Shown in pieces: positions 18,455 to 27,510 of a DNA stretch of 64,000 nucleotides (the first letter of the stretch is position 1; each line of letters starts with the position of its first letter). The notes under the pieces were generated by a model. It was not told the origin of the DNA. It saw only the letters and a list, made by a program, of their open reading frames with translations, and searched no databases. This DNA comes from Cellulophaga sp. F20128. GTDB taxonomy: Bacteria > Bacteroidota > Bacteroidia > Flavobacteriales > Flavobacteriaceae. The stretch spans positions 62,001 to 126,000 of the forward strand of contig NZ_JALKBA010000005.1 of NCBI RefSeq assembly GCF_023015805.1, given 5' to 3'. The position numbers were made by a program, and so were the translations under genes.

Positions 18455-20422
18455 TTGAATAAACGCACATTTTATATTCTACTAACTATTTTCACTTTAG
18501 TTTTTAGCAACGTAGCTAAAGCACAAATAATAGATCCTGTACGTTGGTCTACTTCAATTGAAAAAATATCAGAGACAGAATTCGACTTGATTATTGAGGC
18601 AACCATAGATGCTCCTTGGCATTTGTATTCTCAAATATTGGATGAAGGCGGACCCATAGCAACTACATTTACTTTTACGGAAAGTGACGACTATACTTTG
18701 GTAGGCACCCCCACCGAAGAGGAGGGGCATTCTGCTCCAGAGCCTGCTTTTAATAATATGATGGTAAAGTATTTTGAAAATTCTGCTTTATTTAAACAGC
18801 GAATCAAAATAGTAAACAAAGAAATCTCACTAGTCAATGGCGAAGTAGGTTATATGGTTTGTAACGACACCCAATGTCTTGCTCCGGTTTATAAAGACCT
18901 CGCTTTTAGCTTTAATACTTCAAAAGCAACAACGACAACTACAACCACGAACAAAGCAACAGACAAAGCGGCTACAAAAGGTGAAAAGAAAAAAGGGTTG
19001 TGGAACATTTTTTTATTGGCCTTTGGAGCTGGATTTATAGCCATATTTACACCCTGTGTTTTTCCAATGATACCAATGACAGTAAGCTTCTTTACCAAAC
19101 AAAGTAAAAGCAAGGCTGCCGGAATTAAAAATGCATTTATTTACGGTTTATCTATTATTGTAATTTACGTCCTCTTAGGTACCATTGTTACCGCTATTTT
19201 TGGTGCCAGTGCACTTAACGAACTGTCTACCAACGTCTGGTTTAATGTTATATTCTTTTTTATACTTGTTTTATTTGCCTTTTCTTTTTTAGGGGCATTT
19301 GAAATTATGTTGCCTAATTCTTGGGCTAATAAAGTAGACAAACAAGCCGATAGAGGTGGCTTAACGGGTATCTTTTTTATGGCCTTAGCTTTGGCTATTG
19401 TGTCCTTTTCTTGTACAGGTCCCGTTGCTGGCTTTGTATTGGTAGAAGCTGCAACCAAAGGAGGAATATTCCCTATCATAGGTATGCTTGGGTTTGCACT
19501 TCCAATTGCGTTGGTATTTATGCTATTTGCAGCCTTCCCAGGATGGCTTAACTCCCTTCCAAAATCTGGTGGCTGGTTAAATTCTGTAAAAGTTGTTTTA
19601 GGATTTTTAGAATTAGCCTTAGCCTTTAAATTCTTATCCAACGCCGATATGGTTTTACAATTACACTGGTTAGAACGAGAAGTATTTATCGCCATTTGGA
19701 TTGCTATTTTTGCAGCATTATCCTTCTACCTATTCGGAAAAATACAATTGCCGCATGATTCTCCATTAAAACATATTTCTGTAGGTAGGTTAAGTTTAGG
19801 CTTACTCACCTTAGCATTTACAATCTATATGATTCCTGGGCTATGGGGAGCACCTTTAAACTTAATTAGTGCTTTTCCACCTCCACAACATTATAGCGAG
19901 TCTCCTTACGGTGTAGGCTATACAAGATCTGGTGGTAGTGCTACTCAATTACAAGAAATCCCGGACGGGGGTCATTTAATGGCTCCTCACAATATCCTTG
20001 CCTTTAACGACTATGAAAAAGGATTGGCTTATGCTAAAAAAGTAAATAAGCCTGTTATGTTAGATTTCACAGGTCACGCTTGTGTGAACTGCCGGAAAAT
20101 GGAACAAAACGTATGGGTCAAAGACAAGGTTTTAACCATCCTAAAGAATGATGTAGTGTTGATTTCTTTATATGTTGATGAGAAGCTGAAATTTGAAGGA
20201 GAAGCGCCAGATTCTAAACTACGACCTGGTAAAAAATTACGCTATACTGGGCAACAATGGAGTGAACTACAACAGATCCGTTTTGGAACCAATGCACAAC
20301 CCTATTATGTTTTAATGGGGCACGATGAAGAAAATTTAAATGAAGCTGTTGGTTACACTCCAGATGTAGAAGAATACCACCTCTGGCTTGAAGATGGTAT
20401 CACTAATTTTAAATCAAAATAA
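18455..20422 (+). CDS. DsbD-type protein-disulfide reductase (cytoplasm-to-periplasm electron carrier)
   Basis: 655 residues, starting at TTG 18455, which gives a normal signal peptide (ending AKAQ). Order of parts: periplasmic alpha domain (about 25-155) with Cys136 and Cys141 in VCNDTQC; a poly-Thr linker (159-165); a membrane beta domain of about eight helices with the redox pair Cys201 in TPCVFP and Cys320 in SCTGP; and a C-terminal thioredoxin domain with CVNC at 543-546. It passes electrons from cytoplasmic thioredoxin to periplasmic acceptors such as the TlpA-like protein upstream. The active-site CVNC agrees with the gamma domain of DsbD. Followed by a paralogue of its own alpha domain. 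Confidence 0.92.
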   Translation: MNKRTFYILLTIFTLVFSNVAKAQIIDPVRWSTSIEKISETEFDLIIEATIDAPWHLYSQILDEGGPIATTFTFTESDDYTLVGTPTEEEGHSAPEPAFNNMMVKYFENSALFKQRIKIVNKEISLVNGEVGYMVCNDTQCLAPVYKDLAFSFNTSKATTTTTTTNKATDKAATKGEKKKGLWNIFLLAFGAGFIAIFTPCVFPMIPMTVSFFTKQSKSKAAGIKNAFIYGLSIIVIYVLLGTIVTAIFGASALNELSTNVWFNVIFFFILVLFAFSFLGAFEIMLPNSWANKVDKQADRGGLTGIFFMALALAIVSFSCTGPVAGFVLVEAATKGGIFPIIGMLGFALPIALVFMLFAAFPGWLNSLPKSGGWLNSVKVVLGFLELALAFKFLSNADMVLQLHWLEREVFIAIWIAIFAALSFYLFGKIQLPHDSPLKHISVGRLSLGLLTLAFTIYMIPGLWGAPLNLISAFPPPQHYSESPYGVGYTRSGGSATQLQEIPDGGHLMAPHNILAFNDYEKGLAYAKKVNKPVMLDFTGHACVNCRKMEQNVWVKDKVLTILKNDVVLISLYVDEKLKFEGEAPDSKLRPGKKLRYTGQQWSELQQIRFGTNAQPYYVLMGHDEENLNEAVGYTPDVEEYHLWLEDGITNFKSK

Positions 20423-20470
20423 AAATTTGGTATATTAATTGTGTACTTTATAGAAACTAAAAAACTTAGA

Positions 20471-20920
20471 ATGAAAAATAACATCCTAATAGCAGTCGTT
20501 TTAGCATTTAGCATCAGTGGGTATTCACAAATACTAAAACCCGTAAAATGGAACACTACGGTGAAGAAAATATCCAGTATAGAATATGATCTTATTGCTA
20601 CAGCAACAATAGATAAAGGATGGCATTTATATTCACAATCTGTTCCTGAAAACGGACCTATTCCAACTGTTTTTATTTTTGAAGAAGCAGACAACTATAC
20701 CCTAGTTGGAAAAACAATGGAAGGTAAAGGTCATGTTATTGATGACCCTATTTTTCAAATGAAAATAAAATATTTTGATACCAAGGCAAGCTTTACGCAA
20801 CGCATAAAAATAACGAAGGCCGGAAAAGCAAAAATTATTGGTGAAGTAGAATTTATGGTGTGTGATGACAGTAGGTGTTTACCTCCCGATTATATCGATT
20901 TAGAGTTTACTATAGAATAG
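20471..20920 (+). CDS. stand-alone DsbD alpha-domain protein, exported
   Basis: 149 residues from ATG 20471, chosen because it begins a clean signal peptide (ending SGYSQ). The mature part aligns with residues 25-155 of the DsbD encoded just upstream: both share the PVKWxT start, the WHLYSQ segment, an NYTLVGK/DYTLVGT segment and a cysteine pair (VCDDSRCLPP here, [10 protein letters not shown] in DsbD). It looks like a duplicated periplasmic alpha domain without membrane parts. It may shuttle electrons between DsbD and particular targets; this is inference. Same strand, 48 bases after dsbD, with a terminator right after it. Confidence 0.85.
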   Translation: MKNNILIAVVLAFSISGYSQILKPVKWNTTVKKISSIEYDLIATATIDKGWHLYSQSVPENGPIPTVFIFEEADNYTLVGKTMEGKGHVIDDPIFQMKIKYFDTKASFTQRIKITKAGKAKIIGEVEFMVCDDSRCLPPDYIDLEFTIE

Positions 20921-20941
20921 GTAACCCCTATTTTAGATACT

Positions 20942-20980
20942 AAAAAAGGAGCATTGTATACCATCAATGCTCCTTTTTTT
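20942..20980 (+). terminator. intrinsic terminator after the dsbD operon
   Basis: GGAGCATTG and CAATGCTCC pair around an eight-base loop; the stem is extended by an A-run on one side and a run of seven T on the other. Located 22 bases after the stop codon. Confidence 0.9.
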
Positions 20981-21056
20981 GTTGTAAATAGTTGCGTACT
21001 GTTTCTGTAATTGGCAACCAAATCCATATTATTTTTCAAAAGCCTTTTTCATCTAC

Positions 21057-21086
21057 TTGCAACGCTCTTAAAATTTCTTAAATTTG
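21057..21086 (+). promoter_or_regulatory. consensus Bacteroidota promoter of yebC
   Basis: TTG (21057-21059), exactly 19 bases, then TAAATTTG (21079-21086). Both elements match the Bacteroidota sigma factor consensus perfectly. The start codon is 27 bases further on. Confidence 0.85.
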
Positions 21087-21113
21087 CAGGGAAACAAGTA
21101 TAGCATTTAATGT

Positions 21114-21824
21114 ATGGGAAGAGCGTTTGAGTTTAGAAAAGCACGTAAAATGAAACGTTGGTCTGCAATGTCTAAAGCGTTTACACGTATTGGAAAAGAT
21201 ATTGTTATGGCGGTAAAAGAAGGCGGACCAGATCCCAATTCTAATGCGCGTTTACGAGCTGTAATTCAGAATGCAAAGTCGGTTAACATGCCCAAAGACA
21301 ATGTTGAGCGTGCTATTAAAAGAGCATCAGACAAAAGTTTGGGCGATTTTAAAGAAGTGCTCTTTGAAGGTTACGCTCCCCACGGTATTGCAATTTTAGT
21401 AGAAACTGCTACTGATAACAATACAAGAACTGTTGCTAACGTGCGCAGTTACTTTAACAAATGTAACGGAAGTTTGGGGACCTCTGGTTCTGTAGAATTT
21501 ATGTTTGATCATACTTGTAACTTTAGAATCCCTGCAGAAGGCTTGGATCCGGAAGAGCTAGAATTAGAGTTGATCGATTTTGGAGCAGAAGAAGTTTTTG
21601 TTGATGATGATGGTATTCTAATTTATGCCCCTTTTCAAAATTTTGGAGACATACAAAAAGAATTGGAAACTAGAGAATTGGAAATATTATCATCTGGTTT
21701 TGAACGCATCCCACAAGTCACAAAAGAATTGAATGAAGAAGAGGCTGCCGATGTTGAAAAGTTATTAGAAAAATTAGAAGAGGATGATGATGTACAGAAC
21801 GTATATCACACTATGCAAGAATAA
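21114..21824 (+). CDS. yebC: YebC/TACO1 family protein
   Basis: 236 residues, full length for the family. The N terminus MGRAFEFRKARKMKRW followed by KAFTRIGKDI, and the block NARLRAVIQNAKSVNMPKDN, are family hallmarks, as is the GTSGSVEFMF region. YebC-type proteins were first described as transcription regulators; more recent work on the family points to relief of ribosome stalling, so the old label should be used with care. Cytoplasmic. It has its own consensus promoter and ends seven bases from the convergent MarR gene. Confidence 0.93.
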   Translation: MGRAFEFRKARKMKRWSAMSKAFTRIGKDIVMAVKEGGPDPNSNARLRAVIQNAKSVNMPKDNVERAIKRASDKSLGDFKEVLFEGYAPHGIAILVETATDNNTRTVANVRSYFNKCNGSLGTSGSVEFMFDHTCNFRIPAEGLDPEELELELIDFGAEEVFVDDDGILIYAPFQNFGDIQKELETRELEILSSGFERIPQVTKELNEEEAADVEKLLEKLEEDDDVQNVYHTMQE

Positions 21825-21831
21825 AATCTAC

Positions 21832-22434
21832 TTATTTTTCTATAAATTCAGGACAATCCAATCGAATATCAGTAGACACTAAGGTTTTGTTTAAAAGGTT
21901 GCAATAATCTTTGGATTCCTTTTTGTCGTAAAAGGAACAGCCAAAACAAGTACGTTGTACCGTTAAAATTCCATTCCTATTTAACTGATAAATCAATTTA
22001 CTCAGGGTAGAAAACATAGCATCCAATTCAGTTTTATCAACCGTATCTATGGTTTTTTGTAAGGGTTCGCCTAGGTTTTTAGTTTCAGAAATAATGGCTT
22101 GTCCTACTGCGGTTAAAATAATGCTATAGCTTCTACTATCTGAATTGGAGTAATCTTTACGAATCATTTTTTTTTGATGCAAGACTTTTATCGCATCACT
22201 AATAGTTGGCTTTGTAACATTAAACTCTTTCGCCAAATAACTTACGGTACATAATTCTTGCTTATGATAGGCACTAAAGGTGAGGATCTGAATCTGAATT
22301 GGGCTTATCCCTAATTGCTTTGCTTTTTCCCATAGCAATACTTTAAAAGCTTCTGCTATACGCTCTAAACCAACAACTATTTTACTAGAGGTACTTGTTT
22401 GTTGATTTACCGGATTAAATACACTTTTGCTCAT
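21832..22434 (-). CDS. MarR-family regulator with C-terminal cysteine motif
   Basis: 200 residues from ATG 22434; a further ATG at 22452 would add six residues. Residues about 30-130 form a MarR winged helix: YLAKEFNVTKPTISDAIKVLHQKKMIRKDYSNSDSRSYSI is the recognition helix and wing region. The C-terminal part has CFGCSFYDKK, then YCNLLNK, then LDCPEF: four cysteines that could bind a metal or Fe-S cluster or sense redox state. It is last in a minus-strand operon with a DUF2024 gene and a small thioredoxin, which supports redox or metal sensing. The target is unknown; inverted repeats in and before the operon are candidate operators. Confidence 0.85.
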   Translation of the reverse strand: MSKSVFNPVNQQTSTSSKIVVGLERIAEAFKVLLWEKAKQLGISPIQIQILTFSAYHKQELCTVSYLAKEFNVTKPTISDAIKVLHQKKMIRKDYSNSDSRSYSIILTAVGQAIISETKNLGEPLQKTIDTVDKTELDAMFSTLSKLIYQLNRNGILTVQRTCFGCSFYDKKESKDYCNLLNKTLVSTDIRLDCPEFIEK

Positions 22435-22442
22435 ATAAAATA

Positions 22443-22497
22443 TGCCTGCCAAGATTTAGTTGACAGGCAAAGTTAATCATCTTACTTAAATTAAGTA
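22443..22497. promoter_or_regulatory. inverted repeats upstream of the MarR gene, candidate operators
   Basis: Two elements lie in the 56-base gap before the MarR start. TGCCTGCCAA / TTGACAGGCA (22443-22469) is an inverted repeat with nine of ten positions matching and a seven-base spacer. TACTTAAATTAAGTA (22483-22497) is a perfect odd palindrome that overlaps the DUF2024 stop codon. Either could bind the MarR dimer; the first could also be an RNA hairpin. Confidence 0.4.
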
Positions 22498-22754
22498 CAA
22501 TTTTCCATTTCTAGGATATAGTAACCTTCTCTTTCAATTGCATAAAGCACTTCATCAGTGGCCTGCTCTATATGGCAAAATCTACATTCTTTTGCTGTGA
22601 GCTGAGCTGTTTTAAAAGACTTTTTATCTAAGTAGCGTTTTCCAAAATTAAAAATCTGGTGTTCATCTTTAAGACTACTAGGTACCAAAATATCAAAATG
22701 CATTATTTTCCCATCCTTTCTTTCTACATAGGTATCCCAAACTGAAATTTTCAT
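22491..22754 (-). CDS. DUF2024 family protein
   Basis: 87 residues. The start MKISVWDTYVERKDGKIMHFDILVP is almost the family signature, and ECRFCHIEQA further on is also typical. DUF2024 proteins are small, cytoplasmic and of unknown function. Two cysteines (CRFC) and a following His could bind metal. It sits between a mini-thioredoxin (34 bases upstream) and the MarR gene (56 bases downstream), so the three probably share a redox or stress function; that is inference from context only. Confidence 0.88.
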   Translation of the reverse strand: MKISVWDTYVERKDGKIMHFDILVPSSLKDEHQIFNFGKRYLDKKSFKTAQLTAKECRFCHIEQATDEVLYAIEREGYYILEMENCT

Positions 22755-22788
22755 AAGTATACTTTATTAAGTTCTGTATTGGCAAAAA

Positions 22789-23022
22789 CTATCCTTTTAC
22801 ATCTGCCATGGATGCTCCGAAATTAATATGCAAAACATTTCCTGTACTAGTAAAAAGGGCTGGAACAGATTTTACGCCCCGCTGCTCTGCTTCTGAAATA
22901 CGTGATTTTTGTTCCCCTAAATGAACAACTTCCACCTTGTTAGAACCAATTAAATCTACAATTTCATTTTCTGCACTAATACAAACAGGACATCCTGCAT
23001 GGTAAAATATTGACTTTTTCAT
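22789..23022 (-). CDS. small thioredoxin/glutaredoxin-like protein
   Basis: 77 residues. The active-site motif is HAGCPVC near the N terminus (Cys11, Cys14), and SVPALFT supplies the cis-proline of the thioredoxin fold. It is shorter than a normal thioredoxin and close to glutaredoxin-size redoxins. No signal peptide, so cytoplasmic. First gene of the operon with DUF2024 and MarR. A 14-base inverted repeat lies 20 bases upstream of the start. Confidence 0.82.
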   Translation of the reverse strand: MKKSIFYHAGCPVCISAENEIVDLIGSNKVEVVHLGEQKSRISEAEQRGVKSVPALFTSTGNVLHINFGASMADVKG

Positions 23023-23041
23023 TGTACAACTATTTAGATTA

Positions 23042-23055
23042 TAGCAAAATTGCTA
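23042..23055. promoter_or_regulatory. inverted repeat before the mini-thioredoxin operon
   Basis: TAGCAA and TTGCTA arms separated by two bases, 20 bases upstream of the first gene, in the expected promoter region. A possible operator for the operon's own MarR protein, although it does not resemble the palindromes at 22443-22497. Confidence 0.3.
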
Positions 23056-23121
23056 GGTAAATATAGTAAGGATTCCTAACTAATAAAAATAAATTGTACA
23101 CTTATTCATTTTATACACTAT

Positions 23122-23658
23122 TTATGTGTTTCTGGGGACCTTACCTTTAATATCTTTATAGAAGGCAGCATACACTTTAAAATCAGCTTCTATATCCTCT
23201 GTTGGAAATACAGGATTAGAGAATTTTATAGATTTGGTACCGTAATCAAAGGCCACCATAACTATGGGCACCTCCGCTTCCTTGGCGATATAATAAAAAC
23301 CCGTTTTCCATTTAGCCACCTTACTTCGTGTTCCTTCTGGTGCTAAGGTTAAATGTATTTTTGGTGTACTTTTTATCAAGGCAGCACAGGCCGACACAAA
23401 ATTATTGCTTTTAGTACGGTCTATGGGCATGCCGCCTTGCCATCTAAAATACCAACCATAAGGCCATTTAAACAGGGCTTTCTTGCCAATAAAATTAAAT
23501 TCTTCATTCAGTACTTTACGAATTAGAAGTCCCAATAAAAAATCTAAATTGCTGGTATGCGGAGCTATTATTACTACGCATTTATCTATTTTAGGAAAGA
23601 ATCCATCTAGCTTCCACCCCATAATCTTATAATAAATAAATTTCGCAATGCTATGCAT
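23122..23658 (-). CDS. lysophospholipid acyltransferase (PlsC-like)
   Basis: 178 residues, a short PlsC-type enzyme. The catalytic H-x4-D motif is HTSNLD (His34, Asp39) and the glycerol-phosphate binding motif is PEGTRSK (107-113). It transfers an acyl chain to a lysophospholipid or a related amino-lipid at the inner membrane. In Bacteroidota, short members of this family also take part in making aminolipids, so the exact acceptor is uncertain. No obvious operon partner: 43 bases separate it from the FAD monooxygenase gene, which lies upstream on the same strand. Confidence 0.85.
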   Translation of the reverse strand: MHSIAKFIYYKIMGWKLDGFFPKIDKCVVIIAPHTSNLDFLLGLLIRKVLNEEFNFIGKKALFKWPYGWYFRWQGGMPIDRTKSNNFVSACAALIKSTPKIHLTLAPEGTRSKVAKWKTGFYYIAKEAEVPIVMVAFDYGTKSIKFSNPVFPTEDIEADFKVYAAFYKDIKGKVPRNT

Positions 23659-23701
23659 AGGCTTTAGATTTAAAACGGTTGTATTAAAGTATGAAAAAAA
23701 T

Positions 23702-24835
23702 CTACTCTTTCTCTAATTGATATATATAATGCATCTTTTTAGTGATCAATGACTTGGGAATGTTTTTAAAGATGAAATTCCGAACCGAAGATCCAAACCC
23801 CATATGGGCAACTTTACCCGTAATCCAAGACTGTTTTACAATTGACATTACTTTTTTAAATCGTAAATCTTGAAATTCTTGAAACACATTTAGTGCGCTA
23901 TCTTTTGCTATTAGTTTAGCTAAGAAATAAGCATCTTCAATTGCTTGCGCCCCTCCTTGCCCCATATTAGGGGTTGTTCCATGGGCCGCATCACCCAGCA
24001 AACAAACCTTGTTTGCATGCCATTGTCTCAAAGGCTTAATATCTATGATATCATTCCGAACAATATTACTTACCGCTGTGTTTGAAATAAGTGCTGCAAC
24101 CTCTTCTGTATACCCTGAATACAATTGGATTAACTCCTGTTTTAGGGTTTCTGTATTGTCTTCTAAAAATGGTTTACTTTTTATAACTGCAAACCAAGAG
24201 GTCTCATTTTTTGAAAGTTTAGAAATTCCAAACCTAGTTTGGTTTCCCCATAACTCCATTCCTCTATGATTAAAATCTTCAGCTAAGGCATAATTGGTGA
24301 CACCGCGCCAACAGGTTTGTCCGCTATATCTTATGGTACTTTCTGGAAACAATTGGTTACGCACTACCGAATTTATACCATCAGCTCCAATGATATACTT
24401 AGAATCTGTGGTAGTCCCATCTAAAAAAGTAAGCCGTACACCACCATCTATTTCAGAAAACTTCGCCAGGCCCCTACCCCAACTTATTTTATCTGAAGGT
24501 ACATTGTTCGCTAATATTTTTTGCAACGTTGCCCTATGTATGGCAATCGTAGAAAATCCGTATTCTTCTTTAGCCTCATCTTGCATACTATCGGCAAGCA
24601 CATCTAATGTGGCCGTTGCAATGGTTATACGATCAATAGCATTTCCGGCTGCTGTAATTTGTTGCAATACACCTAGCCATTGCATCACTTTTAAAGCATT
24701 TGGTGCTAACCATATTCCCGCTCCTACCGTATTTATACGATCTGATTTTTCGTACAAACGATAAGGTATGTTTAACTTTTCAAAAGCCAAAGCCGTGGTT
24801 AAACCACCAATACCTGCACCAATTATAGCATACAT
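23702..24835 (-). CDS. FAD-dependent aromatic-ring-type monooxygenase
   Basis: 377 residues. N-terminal FAD motif AIIGAGIGGLTTALAFEK, middle IIGADGINSVVR (the DG motif of flavoprotein hydroxylases) and GDAAHGTTPNMGQGG (second FAD motif). It belongs to the UbiH/salicylate hydroxylase/zeaxanthin epoxidase superfamily. No signal peptide. The substrate could be an aromatic acid, a quinone precursor or a carotenoid; neighbours give no help. A strong terminator separates it from the upstream kdnB gene. Confidence 0.85.
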   Translation of the reverse strand: MYAIIGAGIGGLTTALAFEKLNIPYRLYEKSDRINTVGAGIWLAPNALKVMQWLGVLQQITAAGNAIDRITIATATLDVLADSMQDEAKEEYGFSTIAIHRATLQKILANNVPSDKISWGRGLAKFSEIDGGVRLTFLDGTTTDSKYIIGADGINSVVRNQLFPESTIRYSGQTCWRGVTNYALAEDFNHRGMELWGNQTRFGISKLSKNETSWFAVIKSKPFLEDNTETLKQELIQLYSGYTEEVAALISNTAVSNIVRNDIIDIKPLRQWHANKVCLLGDAAHGTTPNMGQGGAQAIEDAYFLAKLIAKDSALNVFQEFQDLRFKKVMSIVKQSWITGKVAHMGFGSSVRNFIFKNIPKSLITKKMHYIYQLEKE

Positions 24836-24870
24836 ATTCTATCTGTTTTTGTTTTGCCAATTCGTATAAA

Positions 24871-24904
24871 AAAAGCCGAAAGTATAAATACACTTTCGGC
24901 TTTT
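24871..24904 (-). terminator. terminator after kdnB
   Basis: AAAAGCCGAAAGT and ACTTTCGGCTTTT pair over 13 bases with an eight-base loop; on the minus strand the stem runs into seven T. It lies 21 bases after the kdnB stop and would work in both directions. Confidence 0.9.
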
Positions 24905-24924
24905 CAAATTTTACAAAATTGTAC

Positions 24925-26004
24925 TTATATTTTCTGATAAATAGACTTTAATTTTTCTGGAGTGGCCGTTTTTTTCCAGTCCTTCCCTAAAGCATTTTCC
25001 CATAAAGGCTCTAAGCTTAGGGCAACATTAATCATGGTTGTAAACTCGTCTTCTGTAAGATCTTTACAAATACCTGTTGGCAATGTAATATTGTGTTTTT
25101 CCATCATTTTATAAAACAACTTTACCCCTTCAGGATAAAACTCTTGCAAATGATTAAAGACCAAACAATTTCCTATACCATGCTTCACCCCTAAAAGATA
25201 AGACAAGCCATAGCTTAATGCATGTGCTACCCCTACTTGAGAATACGCAATACTCATACCTCCGTGCCAAGATGCCATCATTAATTTATCTCTAGATTCT
25301 GCTTCGGGTATATCTTTAAGATACACATCATTACAAAGTTCCATCGCTTTTTCACCATAACTCTGACTAAACGCATTTAAAAACGTACCTTCTAACGACT
25401 CCACGCAATGAATATAGCAATCCATACCTGTATAAAACCATTGGTCTTTAGGTACGCCTTGGGTTAATTCTGGATCTAAAACAACCTGATCAAAAGGTGT
25501 ATAATCTGAATTGATTCCTAATTTACGTTCTGGACCTAACAATACTGTTGTTCTTGATACTTCTGCTCCAGTACCACTTATGGTTGGGATACCTACGTGA
25601 TAAATAGCTGGATTTTTAACCAAATCCCACCCTTGATAAGCTGCAGAGCTTCCATTATTGGTTAGCATAATAGCTACGGCCTTTGCCATATCTAATAAGG
25701 TACCACCACCAATACCTAGAATACCAGAAGGCAGTTCATCATATTCGGTCTTGATCTGCTCTACAAGCGCATCTACCTGATATGTTTTTGGTTCTTGTTC
25801 TGCTGAAACAAAAATGATTTTATCATTTTCTGACAACGGAACTCGATCTGCTAATGCTTTCCCTTCAAAAACATCATCAACTAAAAATATAAAAGGTGCC
25901 GTAACACTCTTGCGTTTTAATTTTAAAATATCGCCTAATTGGCTAAAGCTACCGTGTCCGAAAATTACTCTAGGAACCATCGGGAAATTTCTATATGCTG
26001 TCAT
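24925..26004 (-). CDS. kdnB: 3-deoxy-D-manno-octulosonate 8-oxidase-like alcohol dehydrogenase (KdnB)
   Basis: 359 residues, an iron-type (group III) alcohol dehydrogenase. It agrees closely with what I remember of Shewanella KdnB: IPTISGTGAE, NSDYTPFDQVV, QWFYTGMDCYIHCVESLEGT and KHNITLP are all present. Likely metal ligands are Asp195, His199, His261 and His275; the NAD site is GIGGGTLLD (97-105). KdnB oxidises C8 of Kdo, and the PLP aminotransferase KdnA then gives 8-amino-Kdo (Kdo8N). kdsB and a HAD phosphatase gene are just upstream in the same direction, supporting a lipopolysaccharide core role. No kdnA is present in the window. Confidence 0.85.
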   Translation of the reverse strand: MTAYRNFPMVPRVIFGHGSFSQLGDILKLKRKSVTAPFIFLVDDVFEGKALADRVPLSENDKIIFVSAEQEPKTYQVDALVEQIKTEYDELPSGILGIGGGTLLDMAKAVAIMLTNNGSSAAYQGWDLVKNPAIYHVGIPTISGTGAEVSRTTVLLGPERKLGINSDYTPFDQVVLDPELTQGVPKDQWFYTGMDCYIHCVESLEGTFLNAFSQSYGEKAMELCNDVYLKDIPEAESRDKLMMASWHGGMSIAYSQVGVAHALSYGLSYLLGVKHGIGNCLVFNHLQEFYPEGVKLFYKMMEKHNITLPTGICKDLTEDEFTTMINVALSLEPLWENALGKDWKKTATPEKLKSIYQKI

Positions 26005-26028
26005 AGTACTACATCTATTTTTGTATTA

Positions 26029-26036
26029 CAAATCTA
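26029..26036 (-). promoter_or_regulatory. candidate -7 element before kdnB
   Basis: TAGATTTG on the minus strand fits TAnnTTTG exactly, 24 bases before the kdnB start. No TTG stands at the right distance, so kdnB might still be read from the upstream operon. Confidence 0.35.
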
Positions 26037-26071
26037 AGTAAACCTATTTGGTTTTTATAAAATTATACTTA

Positions 26072-26779
26072 TTATTCCTGTTTTAATAAAGTTAAAATAT
26101 CTTCAATCTTATGTAAGGTAAGATATTCATTTGTTTCTTCCTCGGTCGAAACCATTTCGTGCTCCCATGTTGTATGAAAGGGTATATGAATTGCCGAAGC
26201 ACCTATTTTAACGATAGGTAACACATCAGATTTTAAAGAATTCCCCAACATTAAAAACTCAGAAGGATTAATTTGAAGGTGATCCAACAAGTCTTTATAA
26301 TTTTCTTCTTTCTTATCACTTAATACTTCTACATGGTGAAAATATTTTTTTAATCCTGAGCGTTCTAATTTTCGTTCTTGATCTAATAAATCTCCTTTCG
26401 TTAAAACGATTAGCCGATACCTAGATTGTAGTTTTTGCAAAACCGTTTCTACACCGGCTAAAAGGACTACCGGTTGCTCTAACATTTCTTTGCCAATATC
26501 TAATATTTTGGACAATACAACATTGGACACCTTATTGTTGGATAGTTCAATAGCAGACTCTATCATAGACAAAACAAATGCTTTTATGCCGTAGCCATAG
26601 CGTCCTAAATTTTGCATTTCCATTTTAAAAAGCTCCTGGTCTATTTTATTTTTGGTTTCATAACCGTCTAATAATTCGGCGAACCTTTCTTCTGCTTCCC
26701 TAAAATAGGTTTCATTTACCCAGAGGGTATCATCCGCATCAAAACCAATAACTTGTATTGTTGAAAAATCTACTTCCAT
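26072..26779 (-). CDS. HAD-family phosphatase
   Basis: 235 residues. HAD motif I is FDADDTLW (nucleophile Asp14, acid Asp16), motif II is in VLTKGD, and motif IV is MLGNSLKSD; a cap domain lies between motifs I and II. It is too large and of the wrong type to be KdsC. Its start overlaps the end of kdsB by ten bases, so the two are translationally coupled. A sugar phosphate is a likely substrate given kdsB and kdnB on either side, but the identity of the substrate is not shown by the sequence. Confidence 0.85.
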   Translation of the reverse strand: MEVDFSTIQVIGFDADDTLWVNETYFREAEERFAELLDGYETKNKIDQELFKMEMQNLGRYGYGIKAFVLSMIESAIELSNNKVSNVVLSKILDIGKEMLEQPVVLLAGVETVLQKLQSRYRLIVLTKGDLLDQERKLERSGLKKYFHHVEVLSDKKEENYKDLLDHLQINPSEFLMLGNSLKSDVLPIVKIGASAIHIPFHTTWEHEMVSTEEETNEYLTLHKIEDILTLLKQE

Positions 26780-27498
26780 TTTTTTTGGGCTCTTTCTAAA
26801 TCTTCAGGGGTATCTATCTCTATGCCTGATGTATTATCTACAATCATTTTAATTTTTTTACCATATTCCAAATACCGGATACATTCAATTTTTTCTGATG
26901 CTTCAAGTGGCAACATGGGTAGTTTGTAAAAATCCATCAGCGCATCTTTCCGAAATGCGTACACACCTTTGTGCTCGTAATATTTGAGTCCAACATCTTT
27001 TTCACGTTGATACGGAATGGGGGAACGTGAAAAGTACAATGCAAAATTTCGATTATCGCAAACAACTTTGACAAAATTTGGATTCTTAATATCCTCTTCG
27101 TCCGTAATTTCTGCCATAATCGTAGCCAAATCTATTTCCTTGGCTACATCATTCTTAAAAACAGCTAATAACTCTTCTAAACCTTCTTTGGGTGTAAAAG
27201 GTTCATCACCTTGTATGTTAAAGACAATATCAACATCCATGTCTTCTACTGCTTCTGCAATACGGTCGCTGCCACACTCATGTTCTTTGGTACTCATAAT
27301 AGCATTGCCACCAGCATTGGCAATGGTTTTATAAATGGTATCACTATCTGTAACCACAAAAACATCATCAAACAGATTGGTATTAACAGCCGTTTCATAG
27401 GTTCTTAAAATTACTGGCTTACCAGCTAAATCCTGCATTAGTTTACCAGGAAATCGAGATGCCGCGTAACGTGCGGGAATCATTGCAATAATCTTCAT
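26770..27498 (-). CDS. kdsB: 3-deoxy-manno-octulosonate cytidylyltransferase
   Basis: 242 residues, the normal length. The nucleotide-binding start [13 protein letters not shown], the QGDEPF segment and SPIPYQRE are KdsB signatures. It activates Kdo, or in organisms with KdnA/KdnB preferably 8-amino-Kdo, as the CMP-sugar for lipid A core assembly in the cytoplasm. The gene lies 12 bases after the DUF4126 gene and overlaps the HAD gene by ten bases, so the order DUF4126-kdsB-HAD is probably one operon with kdnB next. Confidence 0.93.
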   Translation of the reverse strand: MKIIAMIPARYAASRFPGKLMQDLAGKPVILRTYETAVNTNLFDDVFVVTDSDTIYKTIANAGGNAIMSTKEHECGSDRIAEAVEDMDVDIVFNIQGDEPFTPKEGLEELLAVFKNDVAKEIDLATIMAEITDEEDIKNPNFVKVVCDNRNFALYFSRSPIPYQREKDVGLKYYEHKGVYAFRKDALMDFYKLPMLPLEASEKIECIRYLEYGKKIKMIVDNTSGIEIDTPEDLERAQKKWK

Positions 27499-27510
27499 GT
27501 ATGTCTTTTT

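Noticed and set aside
19165-19695. A 176-codon open frame on the minus strand inside dsbD
   Set aside because: It lies entirely opposite a well-supported gene, and its translation has no family pattern.
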